In this document: piece by piece, positions 1 through 8,266 of the stretch
How the letters are laid out: each line of letters begins with the position of its first letter
How positions within the stretch are numbered: position 1 is the first letter of the stretch
Assembly (NCBI GenBank): GCA_020161655.1
Contig: JAIUPC010000004.1
Coordinates: 248,001-312,000, forward strand
Length of the DNA: 64,000 nucleotides
Origin: Pseudomonadota bacterium
GTDB lineage: Bacteria > Pseudomonadota > Alphaproteobacteria > Rhodobacterales > Rhodobacteraceae
Direction of reading: 5' to 3'
Notes under the pieces: model-generated
The model's input: the letters and a program-made list of their open reading frames with translations, nothing else
What the model was told of the DNA's origin: nothing
The model's database searches: none
Position numbers and translations under genes: made by a program

Positions 1-2
1 AT

Positions 3-284
3 CAGGTCTTCGACACCTCGGACCTGCCGGGCGGCGTCGTCAACATCGTCACCGGCCCGCGCGACGAACTGGCGAAGACCCTCGCCCAGCACGACGACGT
101 GGCGGCAATGTGGTACTGCGGCTCGCCCGAGGGGGCGCAGATGGTCGAAGCCGAAAGCGCCGGCAACCTCAAGGTCACATGGACGCTTGCCAATCGTGAC
201 TGGATGGGCGCCGATGGGCAGGGCCGGGCCTTTCTGACCCGCGCCACCCAAGTCAAGAACATCTGGATTCCCTACGGCGAATGA
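3..284 (+). CDS. aldehyde dehydrogenase family protein, C-terminal end (partial)
   Basis: Only the last 93 codons are inside the window; the gene begins upstream of base 1. The frame opens with QVFDTSDLPGGVVNIVTG, the conserved segment of NAD(P)-dependent aldehyde dehydrogenases just after the cofactor-binding lysine region, and ends VKNIWIPYGE, a typical end of the noncatalytic second half of tandem aldehyde dehydrogenases. No catalytic Cys/Glu is visible in this piece. The stop overlaps the start of the FAH-family gene (ATGA), so the two are probably cotranscribed and translationally coupled. Substrate unknown. Confidence 0.8.
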   Translation, partial: QVFDTSDLPGGVVNIVTGPRDELAKTLAQHDDVAAMWYCGSPEGAQMVEAESAGNLKVTWTLANRDWMGADGQGRAFLTRATQVKNIWIPYGE

Positions 285-970
285 CCAAGACGCTATTCCC
301 AGTTCCCGCCCCCGCGCTCCTGCCCGTCACCGGCACCGACGCGATGTTCCCCGTGACCCGCATCTTCTGCGTCGGCCGGAACTATGCCGAACACGCCAGG
401 GAAATGGGCAGCGAGGTCGACCGCGAGGCGCCCTTCTACTTCACCAAATCGCCCGCGCACCTCACGCAATCCGGCGCCACGGTGCCCTATCCGCCCGGCA
501 CCAGCGACTTTCACCACGAGATGGAATTTGTGGTGGCGTTGGGCGCGCCCGCGTTCCGGGTGCCGGTCGAAAAGGCGATGGAGGCGGTCTTCGGCTATGC
601 CGCCGGCCTCGACATGACCCGCCGCGACCTGCAAGCGGCGTCAAAGGAAAAGCGCCGGTCCTGGGATACCGGCAAGGATTTCGAGAATGCCGCCGTGATC
701 GGGGCGATCACGCCGAAGGCCGCGTTCGGGGAACCGGGTCCACAGGCGATCACCCTGAAGGTCGGCGAAAGGCTGGCGCAGTCCTCCCACCTCTCCGACA
801 TGGTATGGTCGGTGGCCGAGATCATCGCCCACCTCTCAACCCTCTACCACCTCACCCCCGGTGATCTCATCATGACCGGCACCCCGGCGGGCGTCGGGCC
901 GGTGGTGGCGGGCGATCGGCTGCGAGGGGAGATCGAGGGGCTGGCGGCGGTGGAGTTGTCGATCGCGTAG
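281..970 (+). CDS. fumarylacetoacetate hydrolase (FAH) family protein
   Basis: 229 aa. Members hydrolyse or decarboxylate beta-diketo or hydroxymuconic-type acids with a divalent metal. RIFCVGRNYAEHAREMG near residue 28 is the usual FAH entry motif. The metal-ligand signature HHEMEFVVALG is at about 79-89, and the later acidic ligand lies in GYAAGLDMTRRDLQ. Near the end, MTGTPAGVGPVVAGD is the conserved FAH loop. It starts inside the stop of the aldehyde dehydrogenase gene, so it belongs to a catabolic operon. The stop TAG is part of a palindromic repeat. The exact substrate cannot be read from the sequence. Confidence 0.88.
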   Translation: MTKTLFPVPAPALLPVTGTDAMFPVTRIFCVGRNYAEHAREMGSEVDREAPFYFTKSPAHLTQSGATVPYPPGTSDFHHEMEFVVALGAPAFRVPVEKAMEAVFGYAAGLDMTRRDLQAASKEKRRSWDTGKDFENAAVIGAITPKAAFGEPGPQAITLKVGERLAQSSHLSDMVWSVAEIIAHLSTLYHLTPGDLIMTGTPAGVGPVVAGDRLRGEIEGLAAVELSIA

Positions 971-991
971 GATGGGCAATATTGCCCATCC
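970..991. repeat. perfect 22-bp palindrome, copy 1 of a dispersed family
   Basis: GGATGGGCAAT followed by its exact reverse complement. The first G is the last base of the preceding gene's stop codon. The same 22 bp occur at 1151-1172 and 19145-19166. Placement at gene ends suggests a REP-like or terminator-like element; there is no T tract. Confidence 0.85.
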
Positions 992-1006
992 ACCCGGTAG
1001 ACCACA

Positions 1007-1072
1007 GCCCCGGACCCCGATCCGGGGCCTCTCCATCCGCCGCCAAACGCGGTCCCGGATCAGGTCCGGGAC
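1007..1072. repeat. pair of related GC-rich inverted repeats
   Basis: Two imperfect palindromes of about 21-22 bp lie at 1007-1028 (GCCCCGGA...TCCGGGGC) and 1052-1072 (GTCCCGGA...TCCGGGAC). They resemble each other in inverted orientation and sit between the two flanking 22-bp palindromes. The whole 971-1220 gap between the FAH and the next gene is therefore a composite repeat block with no gene that I can see. Confidence 0.6.
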
Positions 1073-1150
1073 TGCGCCCGCGCCCGCGAATGTCGGTACA
1101 GCTGTCGGGACGGATGCCCGACGCAAAGCCGACGCCTGCCAGCCCCCGCT

Positions 1151-1172
1151 GGATGGGCAATATTGCCCATCC
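1151..1172. repeat. perfect 22-bp palindrome, copy 2
   Basis: Identical to 970-991 and to the core of 19141-19170. It is followed by CTACG, which extends one arm in the way seen in the longer third copy. Confidence 0.85.
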
Positions 1173-1220
1173 TACGCCAATCGGCCAGGATGCCCGCGAC
1201 CCTGATCCCCGGAGACCCGA

Positions 1221-1802
1221 ATGACCCTCTTCCGCCTGCGCAAGATGACGCTTGTCCTTGACGAGATCCACCATGACGGCGGGCCGGATGCGACCAGCCC
1301 GCGTCTCCGGGGCGCTGTCCTCTCGGTCGTCTCCAACCCCTTCGCCGGGCGCTACGAGCCTGACCTGCAACCGGCGATGGAGGCCTTGAAACCCCTCGGC
1401 CTCAGGATGGCGGAACGGCTGATCGCGGCGCTGGGCGGGCGCGAGGGCATCGACGCTTACGGCAAGGGCGCCCTTGTCGGCGAGGCGGGGGAGCTGGAGC
1501 ATGGCGCGCTCTGGCACGCCCCCGGCGGCTACGGGATGCGGGATACCTTGGGCGCCCCCAAGGCCATCGTGCCCTCGACCAAGAAGGTCGGGCCGATGGG
1601 CGCTTCCATCGACCTGCCGCTGACCCATCTCAATGCCTCCTACGTCCGCAGCCATTTCGACGCGATGACGGTTTCCGTCCCCGATGGCCCCCGCGCCGAT
1701 GAGATCGTCTTTGCCCTCGTCATGGCCAAGGGGCCGCGCGTGCATTCGCGAATGGGCGGGCTTGAGGCCTCTGACATCAAGGGCGAGGACGGTCTGCGCT
1801 GA
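1221..1802 (+). CDS. amino acid synthesis (AA_synth) family protein
   Basis: 193 aa, the normal length for this family of small proteins of uncertain biochemical role. Recognised by NPFAGRYEPDLQPAMEALKPLG near residues 36-58, GGREGIDAYGKGALVGEAGELEHGALWH in the middle, and the basic/glycine stretch KAIVPSTKKVGPMGASIDLPL. In other alphaproteobacteria such genes accompany ABC importers and FAH or amidase genes, as here. The stop TGA shares a base with the ATG of the next membrane protein (TGATG), indicating coupling. I infer a role in the same catabolic operon; no reaction can be assigned. Confidence 0.82.
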   Translation: MTLFRLRKMTLVLDEIHHDGGPDATSPRLRGAVLSVVSNPFAGRYEPDLQPAMEALKPLGLRMAERLIAALGGREGIDAYGKGALVGEAGELEHGALWHAPGGYGMRDTLGAPKAIVPSTKKVGPMGASIDLPLTHLNASYVRSHFDAMTVSVPDGPRADEIVFALVMAKGPRVHSRMGGLEASDIKGEDGLR

Positions 1803-3157
1803 TGCGCAAGCTCTTGGTGCTGTTCGCATTTTGGCCGGGCGCCGCCTTCGCCCATGCTTCCGAGCGCATGGTGATCCTGACCCTGCCGACCGGCTGGTAC
1901 ATGCTCGGCGCGGGGCTGGCGGTGGCGCTGACCGCCATTGCCGGCGCGCTGGCCGGGCGGCTGCCGGCCTTCGGGGCGCATGCGCTTTTCGATAGGCCGG
2001 CGCTTCTCTCCCGAAGCACAACAAGCTGGATCGGCGCCGCCTTTCTCTGGCTCCTCATCGCCTCCGGCATCTGGGGCAGCCGCGATCCCTTGGCCAATCT
2101 CCTGCCGCTCACCATCTGGGTGACGCTCTGGGTCGGGCTGACGCTGGCTTCAGTGATCGTCGGCAACCTCTGGCGCGATATCGAGCCATGGACCGGCCCC
2201 GTCCGCTGGGTCCGCCGCCTGATCGGGAGAAAGGGCTCCATTGGCCTCCGCCGCCTTGGCCATCTGCCTGCCGTCGCGGGTTATCTCGCCTTCGCCTGGT
2301 TCGAGATCATCTCGCTTGCCCCCGCAGATCCCTATCTCCTCGCCCGCGCGGCGGCGGGTTACTATCTCCTCATCCTCGCCTTCGCGGTCCTCGAGGGCGA
2401 GGACTGGCTCGACAAGGGCGAATTCCTCACCGTCTATTTCGGCTTCGTCGCCAAGGTCGCGCCCTTCTGGGCGGAGTATGGCGACAGGGTCCGGGTCATG
2501 GCGGGCTGGCCCGGCGCGCAGGTTCTCAGGATGGCGCCCCTCAGTGCGTCAGCCATCGCCTTCCTCACGCTGGTCCTGGCCGCGGTCAGTTTCGACGGGC
2601 TCCACCAGACCTTCTGGTGGCTGTCGCGGATCGGGATCAATCCGCTCGACTATCCGGGGCGGTCAGCGGTGGCCGGGGTCAATGCTGTTGGCCTCATCTG
2701 CTTCTGGGCGCTCAGCGCCGCGACGATCCTCGGCGCGATCCGGGCAGGCCTGCCGGGCGCCGCCTTTCGCGAGATGGCCGGGCCGATGTTGCTGGCGCTC
2801 CTGCCCATTGCTGCGGGCTATCATGTCGCCCATTACCTCGTCGATCTCCTGACCAACGGACAGTATCTGCTGGCGGCGCTGAACGATCCCTTCGGGCGCG
2901 GCTGGCGGCTTTTCGGCCTGCCCGATCACTGGGTTTCCTTCGGCTTTCTCGCCACCCGCAGCGGGGTCCTCGCCATCTGGATCGCAGAATTCGCGGTGAT
3001 CCTTGGCGCGCATATGCTCGCCGTCATTCTTGGTCTCAAGCTTGCCACACGGGACGGTACCGGCGGCGGTTTCGCCGGCCACCTGCCGATGACGCTCTTG
3101 ATGGTCGCCTATACCGTCTTTGGCCTCTGGCTCCTCTCGGCGCCCACTGCCGGTTGA
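1802..3157 (+). CDS. polytopic integral membrane protein of unknown function
   Basis: 451 aa with roughly eleven or twelve hydrophobic segments, beginning with a possible signal anchor (LLVLFAFWPGAAFAHA). Segments include MLGAGLAVALTAIAGALAG, SWIGAAFLWLLIASGIWG, the Trp-rich LTIWVTLWVGLTLASVIVG, and a C-terminal VLAIWIAEFAVILGAHMLAV. No motif lets me name a transported substrate. The gene starts inside the stop of the AA_synth gene and is followed after 107 bases by an ABC importer, so it may be part of the same uptake/catabolism unit. Its reading frame continues well past the true stop in another frame, but that longer frame is not coding. Confidence 0.75.
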   Translation: MRKLLVLFAFWPGAAFAHASERMVILTLPTGWYMLGAGLAVALTAIAGALAGRLPAFGAHALFDRPALLSRSTTSWIGAAFLWLLIASGIWGSRDPLANLLPLTIWVTLWVGLTLASVIVGNLWRDIEPWTGPVRWVRRLIGRKGSIGLRRLGHLPAVAGYLAFAWFEIISLAPADPYLLARAAAGYYLLILAFAVLEGEDWLDKGEFLTVYFGFVAKVAPFWAEYGDRVRVMAGWPGAQVLRMAPLSASAIAFLTLVLAAVSFDGLHQTFWWLSRIGINPLDYPGRSAVAGVNAVGLICFWALSAATILGAIRAGLPGAAFREMAGPMLLALLPIAAGYHVAHYLVDLLTNGQYLLAALNDPFGRGWRLFGLPDHWVSFGFLATRSGVLAIWIAEFAVILGAHMLAVILGLKLATRDGTGGGFAGHLPMTLLMVAYTVFGLWLLSAPTAG

Positions 3158-3264
3158 GATTCCCTTGCAATTACGGGCAGTTCGTTGTTCCGTTCCCTCA
3201 GGATAAGTGCCTTCGAGCGCGGGAATCCCCAAAAACCGCGCCATATCAACAGCGGAGATGTTTG

Positions 3265-4551
3265 ATGACCAACAAACTGATTGCCCCGACTCGCCGTACT
3301 GTCCTGACCGGAATGGCTGCCGGTGGCGCCCTTCTGGCGACAGGTCTGACCCCGCGCTTTGCCCAGGCGCAATCGTCCGAGCCGATCCGGCTTGGCTTCC
3401 AGCTTCACCGCACCGGGATCGGGGCCGCCTATGGACGGTGGTACGAACGCACCGCGACCGCCGCGCTGAAGGTCGTGAACGACGCCGGCGGCATCAATGG
3501 CCGCCCGGTCGAGATCCTGTTCGAGGATGACGGCACCGATCCTGCGCGCGGGGCGGAAGTCTTCGGCAAGCTCGCCACCCAGTCGAATTGCGATCTCGTC
3601 TTCGGCGCGCTTTTCTCCCATGTCGTGATCGGCACGGCGCCGCGTGCGGCGGAACTGAAGGTGCCCTACCTCGTCTGCTCCGAGGGCCACCATGTCGCCA
3701 GCGGCATGCTGAACCGCTGGACGCTGCAACCCGGCATCACGGACGTGAAAAGCCAGGTGCAGGGCATGGCGCCCTTCGTCACCCAGAACCTCGGCAAGAA
3801 GATCGCGATGATCTTTCCGGACTTCGCCTTCGGCCACGATCACCGGGATTACTTCAGCGCTGCCGTGGCCGCGCAGGGCGGTGAGGTCATCGCCCAGATC
3901 GCGATCCCGCCGACCGAGACCACCTTCACCCGCTACTTCCCGCAGATCCCGGCGGAGACGGAGGTGATCTATCACGTCATGGTCGGCCCCGCCGTCCTGA
4001 CCTTCGTGAAGGAGCTTGGCGAGTTCTACGGCACCGGCGCGCGTCCGCAGCTTTTCGGCTTCATGGATTCGCTTGAGGCCGTGGACATCGCCTCCCCGGG
4101 TCTCGAATTCCTCGACGGCTCGCATTTCTGGGAGGCGCATCCGCGCTACAAGCAGGCCGACGCGAGCGAGGCGGAAACCACCTATCGCGCGGCGGTCGGC
4201 GTCGATGACAATGGTGCGGCGGCGAACGACCCGGCGGACGTGGCGACCTATTCGCACATGTTCTCGACCTGGGAGACGCTTTTCATCATCAAGGCGGCGA
4301 TGGAGGCTTCGGGCTATCAGGGCGCGGCCGACCGGCAGAAGTTCGTCGAAGCGCTTGAGGCAATGACCGATTTCGCCGAGGGCAACGAACATCCGCAGGG
4401 CGCCAAGACCTTCAACGGCAAGACCCACCAGACCTTCGGCATCCAGTCGATTTCGAAGGTCGAGGGCGGCAAGCTGGTGCGGGTCCACCAGACGACGCTT
4501 GCGGATGGCCAATATCCGGACGAGGTCGACTACACGACGCAATCCTTCTGA
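3265..4551 (+). CDS. ABC transporter substrate-binding protein (branched-chain amino acid/urea/amide type)
   Basis: 428 aa periplasmic binding protein. The N-terminus TRRTVLTGMAAGGALLATG followed by FAQAQ looks like a Tat-type signal with a cleavage site near residue 35. The mature protein begins IRLGFQLHRTGIGAAYG and contains the two-lobed type I binding fold signature VNDAGGINGRPVEILFEDD. The ATG at 3265 is preceded by GCGGAGA. It heads a complete importer (two permeases, two ATPases) that follows within 42 bases and overlaps thereafter. The ligand is unknown; FAH, AA_synth and aldehyde dehydrogenase neighbours suggest a nitrogen-containing organic acid or amide. Confidence 0.88.
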   Translation: MTNKLIAPTRRTVLTGMAAGGALLATGLTPRFAQAQSSEPIRLGFQLHRTGIGAAYGRWYERTATAALKVVNDAGGINGRPVEILFEDDGTDPARGAEVFGKLATQSNCDLVFGALFSHVVIGTAPRAAELKVPYLVCSEGHHVASGMLNRWTLQPGITDVKSQVQGMAPFVTQNLGKKIAMIFPDFAFGHDHRDYFSAAVAAQGGEVIAQIAIPPTETTFTRYFPQIPAETEVIYHVMVGPAVLTFVKELGEFYGTGARPQLFGFMDSLEAVDIASPGLEFLDGSHFWEAHPRYKQADASEAETTYRAAVGVDDNGAAANDPADVATYSHMFSTWETLFIIKAAMEASGYQGAADRQKFVEALEAMTDFAEGNEHPQGAKTFNGKTHQTFGIQSISKVEGGKLVRVHQTTLADGQYPDEVDYTTQSF

Positions 4552-4592
4552 CCGGGAGAGGGCGGGGCGCATATGCCCCGCCCGACCTTAGC

Positions 4593-5507
4593 TTGCAACT
4601 CGGTTCCATCTTCCTTCTCGCCCTTCTGGAAGGGCTGGCCAGCGCCTCGGTCCTCGCGCTGACGGCCTGTGGCCTGTCCTTGGTCTTCGGGATCATGCGG
4701 GTGGTCAATGTCGCACATGGCGAATTCTTCATGCTGGGCGCGGTCCTCGCCTGGTTCACCGCATCGCTGATACCGGGGCCGCCGGCGCTGGCCTTTGCCG
4801 TTGCGCTTGTCGTCTGTCCGCTGATCGTCGGGGCCATCGCGGCCTTGGCCGACATGCTGGTCCTGAAGCGGCTGAACTATGAGCCTGAGGCGACGATCGT
4901 CGCCACCATCGGGCTTCTCTACATCCTCCAGCAGGGCGCGCTCACGGTCTTCGGCCCGAACGCGCTGCCGGTGCCGGCGCCGGTGGATTTCCGCTTCCAG
5001 TTTCCGGGCTTCGGCTATTCCGGCTACAAGATCGCGGTGATCGTCGCGGCGGTGCTTCTGCTCCTCGGCCTCTGGCTGATCCTGACGCGGACACGGATCG
5101 GGCTTGTCATGCGGGCGACCCAGATCGACCGGGCGACGGCGCGGGCCTTCGGCATCAATGTCGATCGGGTCTATGCCGGCGTTTTCGCCATGGGGGCGGG
5201 GCTTGCCGCCATCGCCGCCGTGCTGATCGTGCCGATCCAGCAGGCGCATTACCTGATGGGGGCCGATCCGCTGCTTCTGTCCTTCTCGGTCGTCATCATC
5301 GGTGGCCTCGGGAGCCTGCGCGGGACGGTCGTGGCAGCACTTCTGATCGGCATGGTCGACCAGATGATCCCGATCTTCATGCCGGTCGTTTTTCCCGCCT
5401 ATGGCGCCTGGTTCACGCCGACGCTGGCCAAGATCATGGCGACGCTGGTCGTGGCGCTGGTGCTGGTGTTCCGGCCGCAGGGCTTGTTCGGGAAGCGCGC
5501 CGCATGA
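4593..5507 (+). CDS. branched-chain amino acid-type ABC transporter permease (LivH family)
   Basis: 304 aa inner-membrane permease with about eight hydrophobic helices. It carries the LivH signature ACGLSLVFGIMRVVNVAHGE near residues 25-45 and the C-terminal SVVIIGGLGSLRGTVVAALL loop that contacts the ATPase. The likely start is TTG at 4593; the first in-frame methionines lie within the first helix, too far downstream. The stop overlaps the start of the LivM-type permease by four bases. Confidence 0.9.
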   Translation: MQLGSIFLLALLEGLASASVLALTACGLSLVFGIMRVVNVAHGEFFMLGAVLAWFTASLIPGPPALAFAVALVVCPLIVGAIAALADMLVLKRLNYEPEATIVATIGLLYILQQGALTVFGPNALPVPAPVDFRFQFPGFGYSGYKIAVIVAAVLLLLGLWLILTRTRIGLVMRATQIDRATARAFGINVDRVYAGVFAMGAGLAAIAAVLIVPIQQAHYLMGADPLLLSFSVVIIGGLGSLRGTVVAALLIGMVDQMIPIFMPVVFPAYGAWFTPTLAKIMATLVVALVLVFRPQGLFGKRAA

Positions 5508-6445
5508 GGGACAAGCGGAGCCTCATCCTGCATCTCGCAGTGCTTGCAGCACTTCTCGCCGCGCTGCCGCTGCTCTCGGCCTATCACGTCACCAATGTCG
5601 CCAAAATCATGGTGCTTGCGGTCTATGCCATGGGCTACAACATCGCCTTCGGCTACACCGGGCTTCTGAGCCTCGGCCATGCGATGTTCTTCGCCGCCGG
5701 GCTTTATGCGGCAGGCATGGGGATCAGCCTTTTCGGGCTTTCGGCGGTGGGGGCGCTGGTCCTTGGGCCAGTCGCCGGGGGGCTTGCGGCAACTCTCGTC
5801 GGGCTTCTGGCGCTGAGGACCGCCGGCGTCGCCTTCATGATCGTGACGCTGATGTTCGCGCAGGCGGGCTATCTGACCATCCTCTATTTCGTGAGATACA
5901 CCCGCGGCGACGAAGGCATCGTCATTGCCCGCGCAACCCGCGCCATCGGATCGGTCGATCTTTCCGCCGACACGCCACGCTACCTTCTCGCCTTCGGGAT
6001 CTTCGCGCTGGCGCTGCTTCTCAACCTCGCCCTCGTCCGCTCGCCCTTTGGCCGGATCATGGTCGCCATGCGCGAGAATGAGGCGCGGAGCCGGATGCTC
6101 GGCTACAACCCTTATACCGTGAAGCTGACGGCACTCGCGGTGTCGGGCGTCTATGCCGGGGCGGCGGGGGCGGCCTATGCGGTTCTGTTCGGCTATGTGG
6201 GCGCGAGCCTCGCCTCGGTCCAGTATTCGATCCTGCCGCTGCTCTATGTGCTTCTCGGCGGCGCGGGGACGGTGCTTGGCCCCTTCCTCGGCGCGCTACT
6301 GATGTTCTACCTCATCGACTATGCCAGTTCGGCCACCTCGGCCTATCTCTTCATCGTCGGTGCGGCGCTGATCCTACTGGTGTTGTTCGCGCCGAAGGGC
6401 ATCCTTGGCACCCTGCGGGAAAGGCACGCGCGATGGCTGCCGTGA
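5504..6445 (+). CDS. branched-chain amino acid-type ABC transporter permease (LivM family)
   Basis: 313 aa inner-membrane permease. The LivM hallmark YAMGYNIAFGYTGLLSLGHAMFFAAG is near residue 40. The cytoplasmic coupling region ENEARSRMLGYNPYTVKLTALAVSGVYAGAAGA and the GGAGTVLGPFLGA loop follow. It overlaps the upstream permease (ATGA) and the downstream ATPase by 13 bases, so all five transporter genes form one transcription unit. Confidence 0.9.
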   Translation: MRDKRSLILHLAVLAALLAALPLLSAYHVTNVAKIMVLAVYAMGYNIAFGYTGLLSLGHAMFFAAGLYAAGMGISLFGLSAVGALVLGPVAGGLAATLVGLLALRTAGVAFMIVTLMFAQAGYLTILYFVRYTRGDEGIVIARATRAIGSVDLSADTPRYLLAFGIFALALLLNLALVRSPFGRIMVAMRENEARSRMLGYNPYTVKLTALAVSGVYAGAAGAAYAVLFGYVGASLASVQYSILPLLYVLLGGAGTVLGPFLGALLMFYLIDYASSATSAYLFIVGAALILLVLFAPKGILGTLRERHARWLP

Positions 6446-7143
6446 CCTTGCTTGAGGCGCGCGGCCTGACCCGGCATTTCGGCGGGCTGAAGGCCGTGGA
6501 CGAGGTGGATTTCGACCTTCGCCAAGGTGAAATCCACGCGCTCATCGGGCCGAACGGCGCAGGCAAGACGACCTTCGTCAGCCTCCTCTCGGGCCGGATC
6601 GAAACACAGTCGGGCCGGATCACTTTCGACGGGCGCGACATCACCCGCCTGCCGGCCCATGCCCGCGTCCGCCTTGGCATCGCCTATACGTTCCAGATCA
6701 CGCAGATCTATGCCGCGCTCAGCGTCTTCGACAACGTTGCGCTGGCCGCGCAAAGCCGGGGCAGCCATCCCCTCGGCGCCGCCGCGATGGAAGCTTTGGC
6801 CCGCGTCGGCCTTGAGGCGCGCAAGGACCAGATCGCGGGGACGCTGAGCTATGGCCACCAGCGGCTTCTGGAAGTGGCGATGGGGCTGGCGCTGAAACCC
6901 CGGCTCCTGATCCTCGACGAGCCGACGCAGGGCCTGTCGCAGGGCGAGATCGAGACCTTCAACGGCATCGTGAAATCCGTGGTGCCCGAGGCGACCGTGC
7001 TTCTGATCGAACACAACATGGATGTGGTCATGGAGCTTGCCGAGCGGATCACCGTCCTCAACTTCGGCGAGGTTCTGGCGACCGGCACGCCGGCCGCGAT
7101 CCGTGCCAATCCGGCCGTCCAGTCGGCCTATCTGGGGGCATGA
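6433..7143 (+). CDS. ABC transporter ATP-binding protein (LivG family)
   Basis: 236 aa cytoplasmic ATPase. Walker A is GPNGAGKTT at about 39-47 and Walker B is LLILDEPTQGL. The signature region reads LSYGHQRLLEVAMGL, the Y-type variant (LSYGxQ) usual for LivG rather than LSGGQ. The H-loop is LIEHNMD. It ends with the family-typical NPAVQSAYLGA and overlaps the LivF-type gene by four bases. Confidence 0.9.
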   Translation: MAAVTLLEARGLTRHFGGLKAVDEVDFDLRQGEIHALIGPNGAGKTTFVSLLSGRIETQSGRITFDGRDITRLPAHARVRLGIAYTFQITQIYAALSVFDNVALAAQSRGSHPLGAAAMEALARVGLEARKDQIAGTLSYGHQRLLEVAMGLALKPRLLILDEPTQGLSQGEIETFNGIVKSVVPEATVLLIEHNMDVVMELAERITVLNFGEVLATGTPAAIRANPAVQSAYLGA

Positions 7144-7838
7144 TGCTGACGCTTCAGTCCATCGAGGCGGGTTACGGCGCGGTGCAGGTCCTGCGCGGGC
7201 TCACGTTCGAGGTGCGGCCGGGTGAGGTCCTTTGCCTGATGGGCCGCAACGGTGCCGGCAAGACCACAGCGCTTCGCGCGATCATGGGGCAGGTTCCGGT
7301 GACGGCAGGATCGGTGGTGCTGGACGGCACGCCGGTCAACACGCTGCCTGCGCATGAGGTGCCGAAGCAGGGCATCGGCTATGTACCGCAGGGCCGGCGG
7401 CTTTTCGGCGAGTTGACGGTGGCCGAGAATATCGAGATCGGGCTGATGACGCGGGGTCGCGATGCGCGGGTACGGGAGCGGGTTCTTTCGATCTTCCCGC
7501 GCCTTCGCGAAAGGCTCGACCAGATGTCGCGAACACTTTCGGGCGGCGAACAGCAGATGCTCGCCATCGCCCGCGCGCTTTGCCTTGAGCCGAAGGTTCT
7601 CTTGCTCGACGAGCCGACGGAGGGGTTGCAGCCCTCGATGATCGCCCTCATCCGCGACACCGTCGTGGCGCTGAAGGCGACGGGCGTGACGACCGTGCTT
7701 GTCGAGCAGCGGGTGGACGCAGCGCTGTCGGTCGCCGACCGCATCGCCTTCGTCACCGGCGGCAGGGTGGCGGAGACGGTGCCGACGGCAGGGCTGACCA
7801 CGACATCGCCGCAGTTCGCGACTTACGTTGGTGTCTAG
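7140..7838 (+). CDS. ABC transporter ATP-binding protein (LivF family)
   Basis: 232 aa, second ATPase of the importer. Walker A GRNGAGKTT is at about 37-45. The signature is LSGGEQQMLAIARAL, Walker B VLLLDEPTEGLQPS, and the H-loop region VEQRVDAAL has Gln-Arg where many ATPases have His, as is common in LivF. The Q-loop stretch is GYVPQGRRLFGELTVAEN. It is the last gene of the importer; a 71-bp gap follows before the chorismate mutase. Confidence 0.9.
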   Translation: MMLTLQSIEAGYGAVQVLRGLTFEVRPGEVLCLMGRNGAGKTTALRAIMGQVPVTAGSVVLDGTPVNTLPAHEVPKQGIGYVPQGRRLFGELTVAENIEIGLMTRGRDARVRERVLSIFPRLRERLDQMSRTLSGGEQQMLAIARALCLEPKVLLLDEPTEGLQPSMIALIRDTVVALKATGVTTVLVEQRVDAALSVADRIAFVTGGRVAETVPTAGLTTTSPQFATYVGV

Positions 7839-7909
7839 CGCGGACCTGCCGCATTGCGGCAGCCGCCGGGCCGGGGTATGACGCGGCCAGACGGAACCAC
7901 GGGGCCCCG

Positions 7910-8203
7910 ATGAAGGCGAGCGAGTGCAAGACCATGGCCGATGTGCGGGCGGAGATCGACCGCGTCGATGCCGTCCTCGTGGCTTTGCTGGCCGAGCGCG
8001 CGACCTATATCGACCGCGCGAGCGAGTTGAAGCCCGCGCTTGGTCTCCCCGCCCGGATCGAGGACCGGGTCGAGGATGTCGTCGCCAAGGTCCGCGCTTC
8101 CGCCACGGCCCACGGGCTTGACCCCGCTCTGGCCGAGGCGCTCTGGCGCCGCCTCATCGACTGGTCGATCGCGCGCGAGGAAAAGGTCATCGGCAAGGAC
8201 TGA
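7910..8203 (+). CDS. chorismate mutase (AroQ class)
   Basis: 97 aa, all helical, the size of a stand-alone AroQ domain that converts chorismate to prephenate in the cytoplasm; some homologues act instead as isochorismate-pyruvate lyase. The helix-1 pattern VRAEIDRVDAVLVALLAERATYIDRASELK gives the Arg/Asp-rich active-site face, and RRLIDWSIAREE ends helix 3. It follows the ABC genes by 71 bases on the same strand. Why it sits beside a transport operon is unclear. Confidence 0.8.
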   Translation: MKASECKTMADVRAEIDRVDAVLVALLAERATYIDRASELKPALGLPARIEDRVEDVVAKVRASATAHGLDPALAEALWRRLIDWSIAREEKVIGKD

Positions 8204-8266
8204 GACCCTTGCGCCTTGCCCGAGGCTGCTGTCAGGTCGCGCACGACGCAAGGGAAGGGGAAGTCG

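Noticed and set aside
2188-3264. Long upstream extension of the substrate-binding protein frame (787 codons in all)
   Set aside because: Its first 359 codons overlap the membrane protein in another frame and are Arg/Pro/Gly-rich noise; the Tat-like signal peptide marks the true start at 3265.
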